Assembly: GCA_030844895.1 (NCBI GenBank) | Contig: CM061225.1 | Span: 99,797,188 to 99,861,187, forward strand | From: Ambrosia x helenae | Taxonomy: Eukaryota; Streptophyta; Magnoliopsida; Asterales; Asteraceae | Reading direction: 5' to 3' | Length of the DNA stretch: 64,000 nt | In this document: piece by piece, positions 57,592 through 64,000 of the stretch | How positions within the stretch are numbered: position 1 is the first letter of the stretch | How the letters are laid out: each line of letters opens with the position of its first letter | Position numbers and translations under genes: made by a program | Notes under the pieces: model-generated | What the model was told of the DNA's origin: nothing | The model's database searches: none | The model's input: the letters and a program-made list of their open reading frames with translations, nothing else

Positions 57592-58813
57592 GTCTCCCCT
57601 ACTTTTGAAAACTTCGTCCCGAAGTTTATTGAAAACACAGGGTTGAAGGGGATAGGAAAAAAAATTAGGACAAGTGTGGCTTGAAGAATTTTATGTTACG
57701 ACAATGAATAGAGTAACCTGTCTCGAATAGTGTGGATAAGAGGCGTGTTATGCGTGTGTTGAGTTATTAAATGAACTACTAGATATCTAGAGTTTACATT
57801 TGGTTAACTACCGAAAATTTTGATAGAATTCCACACCACCTTAACGTACCTGTAAATTCACGATTACGTTCCGGACCGCAATCACCAATTTACCTTACAT
57901 TAAGGTTTTGTGTCCTTCTATGTCACTACCGATTGTTGAGCAGGTCTGATAGTCTCCACCAGTCGTTGAGCAGGTGGTAGGGCCTCTCCCGACTGTTGGA
58001 AAGACATGATGACCTCTACCAATCGTTAAGTAGGTGTTTGGTAGTCAACTAATTGTTGTACAAGTAAGCAAGTATGATTATATTTATAGCAATCAATTCA
58101 TATTCAGACAAGCATGCACACAGATGATAATACTTGAATTTATTACTTGAATCCATAAAGTGTCAATACAAAGAATTAAAAGCAAACATCATTCAAATGG
58201 TGGGACTTGCTGTTAAGTAGCTGGAGGGTCTTGATCTCGGTTTAGTTTAGGGCATCGGTTACGGAAGTGATTTGGGTAATGAATGTTCTATAAGATATGG
58301 GTTGAATGAAGGACAATGAGGTAATATAAGGAATGTAATCATTTATTCATTTAATTAAAACGAATAAACGAAAACGTTGACTTATCAAAGATTCTAAATT
58401 CTAATAACATATGAAGACATGCTTTATCCTATAAGTGAACACTCATCCCGAAAATTCCCAGGTAGGCATCCGGGTCCCTCGTCTGATTGGGATATATGCG
58501 CAATGCCAGCCTAGACAGAAGACTCAGAATACAGGCGTTCACCCTTCCAGATTGCACGTGTTCGTTATTAAAACCTAGAACTTCGACGAGATTTCAAGGT
58601 GGTTCAGGTTAAACCTGAGGATTTTGCCTTATTAGTTTAAGAGTGAATCCGGTGATGGAGAGCAACCTTCTTGTAGGGATGAAAGTAGAGATAAGAAGTA
58701 GGAGATAGAGAATAGCAAGCAAAAGGAGCAAGTACTTGTTAAATCCTATGGTTATAGACTAGATTATTTTTCTAATAACCTAATTCCCTATAACCATGGC
58801 TCTGATACCAATC
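57592..58813 (-). mobile_element. Internal region of array 2, non-coding
   Basis: This 1,222-bp region has a purine tract and AACTTCG hairpin (plus 57610-57626) beside LTR A, a conserved block with TCCCGACTGTTG and CTCCACCAGTCG (about 57,940-58,030) and a conserved leader (58,430-58,590) homologous to array 1. The primer-binding site TGGCTCTGATACCA is at 58797-58810. No gag or pol. Confidence 0.85.
58797..58810 (-). other. Primer-binding site, initiator tRNA-Met
   Basis: On the minus strand it reads TGGTATCAGAGCCA, three bases from the inner end of LTR B. Confidence 0.9.
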
Positions 58814-61267
58814 TGTAACACCCCAACCGATGGCGGAAACATCGGGATGTCACGTAATGATGATTGTTCAGTAGCTCATGGTGAATGATAAATTCCATTA
58901 AATAATTTAAATGAATTACATACAACTGTTCTAGAATTTGTACATCAAGTTGAATAAAACTATACACATATCTTCAAGCATCAAATCAAATCTTCAAGCA
59001 AATAGAACCTGAAACATGTTAAGTTGAAAATGTTTTGGTCAACAAAAGTTGGTGAGAGTTACATAGGTTTTTGATGATTGAATAAAATGTTGTGCAATTC
59101 ATGTGTCATGTCAATCTAGTCCATATGTGAGAACATACTAGAAATAAATCGAGTGCATAATCAACCCTGATGACTGTTATAAAATGATACATACCATACG
59201 CTCATGGTCCAATATGTTATACGATAACAAACACCCACGTAACCTTTGTAGGAGGCACGTATCCGGGTGGGATTGTCAGTCCAATAGATCTATCAATGTA
59301 TACCGCCGGCTTGTACGGAGTTAATGATTATGCTAGAATGGTGCTTACTCTAATCATGCTCAAGACATAATGCAACATAGAAAACACATAGACACATTGA
59401 TGATTGAATTGCATAAAATGATGTTGTAACATGTTTCACCCCAAAAATGGTGATAAATAGAAAAGGGGCTATGTAAAACTCACCTTGGTAAAATGTTATA
59501 TCTGTTGAAAAATTGGATAATGGTGTTGCCCAAATATATCAAGTATCACCCTATAATAAGGTAACAAATAAGTCTAAGTCTATCTAGCATACAAATGTAT
59601 AAGTTTCTAGGGCTTCGAATTGGGGATAATTGCTCGTTCGATTAATATTAAAAATATTCGCCAATTGAGAGAAATTTAGTAAATAAATGACTAAAAATCT
59701 TTTTATGAAATTTAAATTTAAGATGATCACAATGATATGTATAAAGTATAAAAATAATTTTTATAAAATTATTTTCTTTAAAATAGATTATTAAATCTAT
59801 TTATTACAAATTGTCAAAACTTAACCTTAATATTTAAAAATATTAAAATCAAAGAATTAGAAGTTTAAAATTTATATTTCTGCTCCAAATAATCAGAAAT
59901 AATTTCTATAAAATTTTGGTGCAAAAATAATGAAAATTGAATTTATTATGATTTAATTATGATTAAATCTAACAAAAATTGATTAAAAATATAAAATAAA
60001 TGATTTTACTGAATTAAAAATTATTTCAGTAAAGTTTAATGTTATAAAAACTTAAAATAATTTTTGTGGAAATTAATAAGATCGTTTCGATATTTTTATA
60101 GATTTTTATAAATAAAATAGAATAAATTTGATTTATTTATTATATATATTAAATAAATAAATTTTTGAAAACTAAAAATTGGGTGTTGAACTTTTATCTC
60201 AGATCAACATGATATAATTTTTGTAGAATTTATAAAAAGGTTTTACTATTTAAAAATGAATTTACAAGATTTAAATGTAATAATTATATATATAATTGGC
60301 TTGTTGAAAAATAATGCAAAAAGGGGTGCCCATGCTGGGACTCGAACCTAAGTACCCAGCCGGTCCGAAGCTTTAGCACAGCCAAGGGAACCATCTGGGC
60401 TACAAGCTCTGATGGTGTTTGTTCTTTTCTGAAAAATCTTTTATGCGATCAATACCTTATGTTTTCTTCCCCAAATCAGTTTTAGCGAAACCCTAGAATT
60501 TTCAATTGGACAAATCACACACTTTGAACCCGATTAATGTTAGGGTTTATGCTGTGTGATCGCCGACTAATAAAACCCACAAAAAATATAGAACTCACAG
60601 TGTTTGTTTCGTTGATGAATGCTCGGTCAAAGCCAAAAGTCAAACAACGAGGAGGATGATAATAACAGTGAGATTGGAGAAGAATTGGAGATTGAGAAGA
60701 GAGTATGAGCGAGTTGTTATGCTGTGCCAAGGTTCAATTTATAGGAAAGGGCTTGGTGTTTGATTTGGTAATCGTTGACCCTGAATTCAATATTGACGCG
60801 AATAATGATTATAATTGGTATGATTTAGCTTGTAATTGGACGCGTATAGATGATTGACAGGCCGGTAATCACGAATCGTTGCCATATATGAACAATTACG
60901 GATTAATTGTGATAATTAAGCTGGTCAAAAGAAAAAAATTTTTTATAGTTAACTGCTGCTGCTCGCTGTTTCGTAACAGCTAAGAAGAAGGAGGGCAACG
61001 AAGATTGGGTTAAATATATTTTATGTTTGAACTAAATCAGAATAAAGTCTTGGCTCAAGTGGTTAAGTGTGTGTGGGTGTGTGCGAGGTTGGTCCGGTTC
61101 GAGACCCGGGTGGAGCAGGTTTTAATTCTTTTTTTTTTTTAACAATGAAAAGGGGATGGTTGTTGGGCTATTGGGCCGGGTCAGCAAGTGGGCTCAGGTT
61201 TGGGTTTAAATTTGGGCTCCGAAATACAGGGAATGGGTTATGAATGAAATAATCAAATTATTTGTTT

Positions 61268-61317
<50 letters not shown>

Positions 61318-61322
61318 ATAAA

Positions 61323-61366
<44 letters not shown>

Positions 61367-61452
61367 TTGTGAATTAGGAGAATAAAAACTTAGGTAAAAA
61401 AAAATGAGGGGTTTTTATATTTAAAATTTGGGGAAAATTTTGCGATGTTACA
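58814..61452 (-). repeat. LTR B of array 2 (5' LTR)
   Basis: This 2,639-bp LTR is near-identical to LTR A, with longer ATT and AT tracts near 61,270-61,365. It contains the same tRNA-like pair at 60325-60412 and 61045-61140. Confidence 0.9.
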
Positions 61453-61685
61453 GTCTCCCCTACTTTTGAAAACTTCGTCCCGAAGTTTATTGAAAACACA
61501 GGGTTGAAGGGGATAGGAAAAAAAATTAGGACAAGTGTGGCTTGAAGAATTTTATGTTACGACAATGAATAGAGTAACCTGTCTCGAATAGTGTGGATAA
61601 GAGGCGTGTTATGCGTGTGTTGAGTTATTAAATGAACTACTAGATATCTAGAGTTTACATTTGGTTAACTACCGAAAATTTTGAT
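61453..61685 (-). mobile_element. Truncated second internal region of array 2
   Basis: It matches 57592-57825 in order, from the purine tract to ACCGAAAATTTTGAT, where a different LTR begins. It shows that array 2 had at least one more unit to the right before the new insertion. Confidence 0.85.
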
Positions 61686-64000
61686 TGTGACAACCGTCAC
61701 CTTCATCTTTATTAAATTAACAATGATAGCCCTTCAAATATTTCATCATAGTCCCTATAAGTTTCGTCGTTTTCAAATCTAATTTTTAGAGTGAACTAAT
61801 TTTTTTATCATTTATATCTGTTATGTGTCGGGTATAGGTTTTAATTAAATGTGTACGTTGAAACGTATTCGTAAAGGATTTTATAAAAATTCTGGTTTAA
61901 AAAGGTGTTAAAAGCTTTTAAGTTAATTAGTTAACCAAGTTAAGTTTTTATAAAGGGAATACTAACCAAGTTTTTAATAAAAACAAACTTAGTTATAGGA
62001 GAGGGACCCATTGTGTCAAATTATGAAAGTTTCAAATCAAAAAGAGGAGATCACCTGCCTGGCTCGTTTTTCCGGTCAGCCAGGATTTCCGGCCACCGGA
62101 CTTCGATCCGGCGATGCCTTGTTTGGGTATTTAATGCCATTAATTCATTATCATGGGTTCTAAAGTGTTTCTCCATCATTGTCGAGCGTTTTCAGTTTCG
62201 TTGTTGTGCAATTAACGCGTTTTAGTGACCTTTAATCCGGGTTTTAATGGACAACGGCCGGAAAACGTAAAAACGATTTAACTCACCTTTTAAAGCACCA
62301 TGTATATAAATCGTTTACCCCTTTTATTTCTGCACATCCACGTCTCGAAAACCCACCTTAATACCATCGAACATTGCCCAGAAGCTGTGCTCTTTTTGCG
62401 AGTTGTGTTTTGGCTCTTGGAGCTTCGTTTTCGCTTTATTACACGTCGTGTAAGTTTCCATTTTTGTGCCGTTTTATCTTTTTGTTATATCCCTACGAAA
62501 GCCCCTTAAAACAGATGCTTAATCGTTCTTATATCTGGCTATTGATTTGGGTGTAAGGGTTAGGGTTCTTGAGTGCATTTGGGGAAGAAGATGAGTTTAA
62601 ACATACTATATAAATATAACCTGTTTTAATAATATAATCAAATCTGGTACTTGGTCTAGTGGTTAGTGTGGTTAACTTAGAACAAAACAACTCAGGTTCG
62701 AACCTGGTTGCCCCCATATTTGTGAGTTTATTTTTTTTTTCCTTCATTTATAATTTATAATCATATTATAGATATTTATAATACCTATAAACTTAGAATA
62801 TTCATAATAAATTCATTTTTGCTCCAAAAATTATGAAAATTTAGGAGTATCTTCGTGACACCTCATAGAAAATTATCCCACTTTTAGTTTCTGGAAAATG
62901 TTTTATTTTTATATTATTATTGAATTAAATTGTTTTTAATCATATTTAATTCATTAAAAATTCATTTTTAATGATTTTAATCTCAAACTTTTTGGGTAAT
63001 TATTTCTCATCATCATGAACTGATATAAAAATTATTGGTTCAGAAAACATTTAATTTTATTGACTTTCCTATTTTTAATCATTTAAACATAATTTAATCT
63101 CGTTAAATCAATTTTAAATATAAATAAGTTTATATAAATTATGAGAAAATTATTCTAATTTGTTTACATCAGAAATCACTCATTTTCTATAAAATTGGTA
63201 TTTTTGGATCATGTATGGTATTATTAGTCTTATTTACGTTTAATTAGACATAATTAAACATTTATTTAATTACACAATTTAAACATCTATTTTATAAATA
63301 TTTTTCTTATAAAATAGAAATACTCATATGGTTTAATGTCTTAATTATCTTTTGTTGAATCATGGTGTAACTCTAAGTTATTTATTTATATATTTATGAT
63401 TATTGTATTATTTTAATTTAGTTAAAATAACTAACTAAATTATTTTGTCTTAATTATTCAAACATATTTTTTTTATCTAAATATTCAATTGGCAATAATT
63501 ATATTACCTAAACCGTATTTATAAACTTTGGTATGTTATTATATAACCTTTACATTAACGCGATTTATCATAAAAACTCTAATTCCCCAAATCGACTTAG
63601 CAAACCCTAATGCCTTGGACCCTAGATACCTTAGACTTTTTAGACTTTTCCTTATTAGTATTCTTACACGTTATAGGTTGAATTCCTCGAATTCCCATTA
63701 CTTAGCTCACGACCGCTTAAGTGGATTTTGATCGCTTTCGCAAACTGTGAGTATATCTTTCCCCTTTTTCATGTTTTACACTTTTGGGGTGACTCATGTA
63801 CGCTTATTACTTCATTTACTTAATCATGGTTTATTCTATATTTACAATCGCAATTCTTGTATGTGTTTTACTTGTTGATTCGCTGATAGTGTGTACTTAT
63901 GACCTGAATCATTAACCGTTCTGCGGCCTAGCATAGCAATAAATAGTACTTAATTATTGTTATGTGTGAACGATTATTCATCGCCTACTATGAGCGAATA
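61686..64000 (+). mobile_element. LTR of a third related retrotransposon, cut by the window end
   Basis: It begins TGTGACAACCGTCACC, close to the TGTGACATCCGTCACT start of array 1, and shares landmarks with it: the CTAATTCCCCAAATCGA region near 63,580 and the GTGAGTAT..CCCCTTTTTC..TTTTGGGGTGACTCATGTAC block near 63,745-63,800. It is otherwise diverged. At least 2,315 bp is present and no LTR end was reached. The candidate TSD on the left is TTGAT at 61681-61685. It inserted into the internal region of array 2. Confidence 0.75.
62644..62745 (+). other. tRNA-like module, sense, in the third LTR
   Basis: TTGGTCTAGTGGTTAG (62651-62666) is an A box and GGTTCGAACCT (62695-62705) a B box in a CAGG/CCTG stem. 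A T-run of 10 or more starts near 62,730. The offset from the LTR start is about 0.96-1.02 kb, matching the sense modules of arrays 1 and 2. No antisense partner is visible near 62,000. Confidence 0.75.

Larger units (their letters stand above)
54973..61685 (-). mobile_element. Second tandem LTR array on the minus strand (LTR-INT-LTR-INT partial)
   Basis: On the minus strand the order is partial INT (61685-61453), LTR B (61452-58814), INT (58813-57592), LTR A (57591-54973). LTRs are about 2.6 kb, start TGTAACATCGC and end GGTTGGGGTGTTACA. The primer-binding site (plus 58797-58810) and purine tract are intact. The internal region is only 1,222 bp and has no coding domain. The partial internal region is identical in order to the first 233 bp of the other, then is cut by a new LTR at 61686. 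It is related to array 1 in LTR ends, leader and 3' internal block, but diverged. Confidence 0.88.

Overview
This window is nuclear DNA from a flowering plant. It is AT-rich, has spliced exons with GT/AG borders, contains Helitrons, MULEs, hAT MITEs, SINEs and long-LTR retrotransposons, and carries plant-specific protein families (plant mobile domain, NUP93, Cu/Zn superoxide dismutase, GH79). The mix of repeat families resembles Asteraceae genomes, but that is an inference from familiarity and not from a search. No bacterial-style operons, CRISPR arrays or functional tRNA/rRNA genes were seen.

Layout. 1-2,900: two possible exons of an unidentified minus-strand gene, a tRNA-derived SINE with a perfect 17-bp target-site duplication (TSD), two short hAT-type MITEs and a TATG microsatellite. 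2,894-22,736: three inverted-repeat elements (2,921-3,347; 3,396-6,146; 6,199-22,688) set end to end and separated only by (TA)n tracts, so they appear to have entered one TA microsatellite in turn. The third is interrupted by a 13-kb LTR-retrotransposon array (7,677-20,754) ordered LTR-INT-LTR-INT-LTR with a 5-bp TSD. 22,737-27,247: degenerate repeats, a minus-strand Helitron 3' end and captured pieces of an LRR gene and a coiled-coil gene. 27,248-35,586: two Helitrons of one family, one inserted 7 bp inside the 5' end of the other; together they carry broken exons of GH79, Cu/Zn SOD, NUP93 and other genes, plus an RPA-like remnant. 35,588-41,168: retrotransposon debris, a second SINE copy with a 17-bp TSD, a long-TIR element and two Helitron 3' ends. 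41,169-49,446: a probable Helitron whose 5' end is interrupted by a 6-kb MULE (9-bp TSD). The MULE carries a broken plant-mobile-domain gene that is itself split by a solo LTR. 49,447-54,972: the only convincing intact host gene (51,554-52,171), with TATA box, flanked by a MULE-type MITE and a palindromic element. 54,973-64,000: a second tandem LTR array on the minus strand, cut at 61,686 by a third LTR that runs off the window.

Main observation. The long LTRs of three related but clearly diverged retroelements contain tRNA-like modules (A box, B box, downstream T-run). In two of them the modules form a pair at nearly the same LTR offsets: antisense near 0.3 kb and sense near 1.0 kb. Conserved position despite diverged sequence suggests a retained function, possibly Pol III transcription or chromatin boundary activity. 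That reading is inference.

Almost everything here is mobile DNA in nested layers. Only 51,554-52,171, and perhaps the minus-strand exons near 1,000-1,540, look like resident genes.
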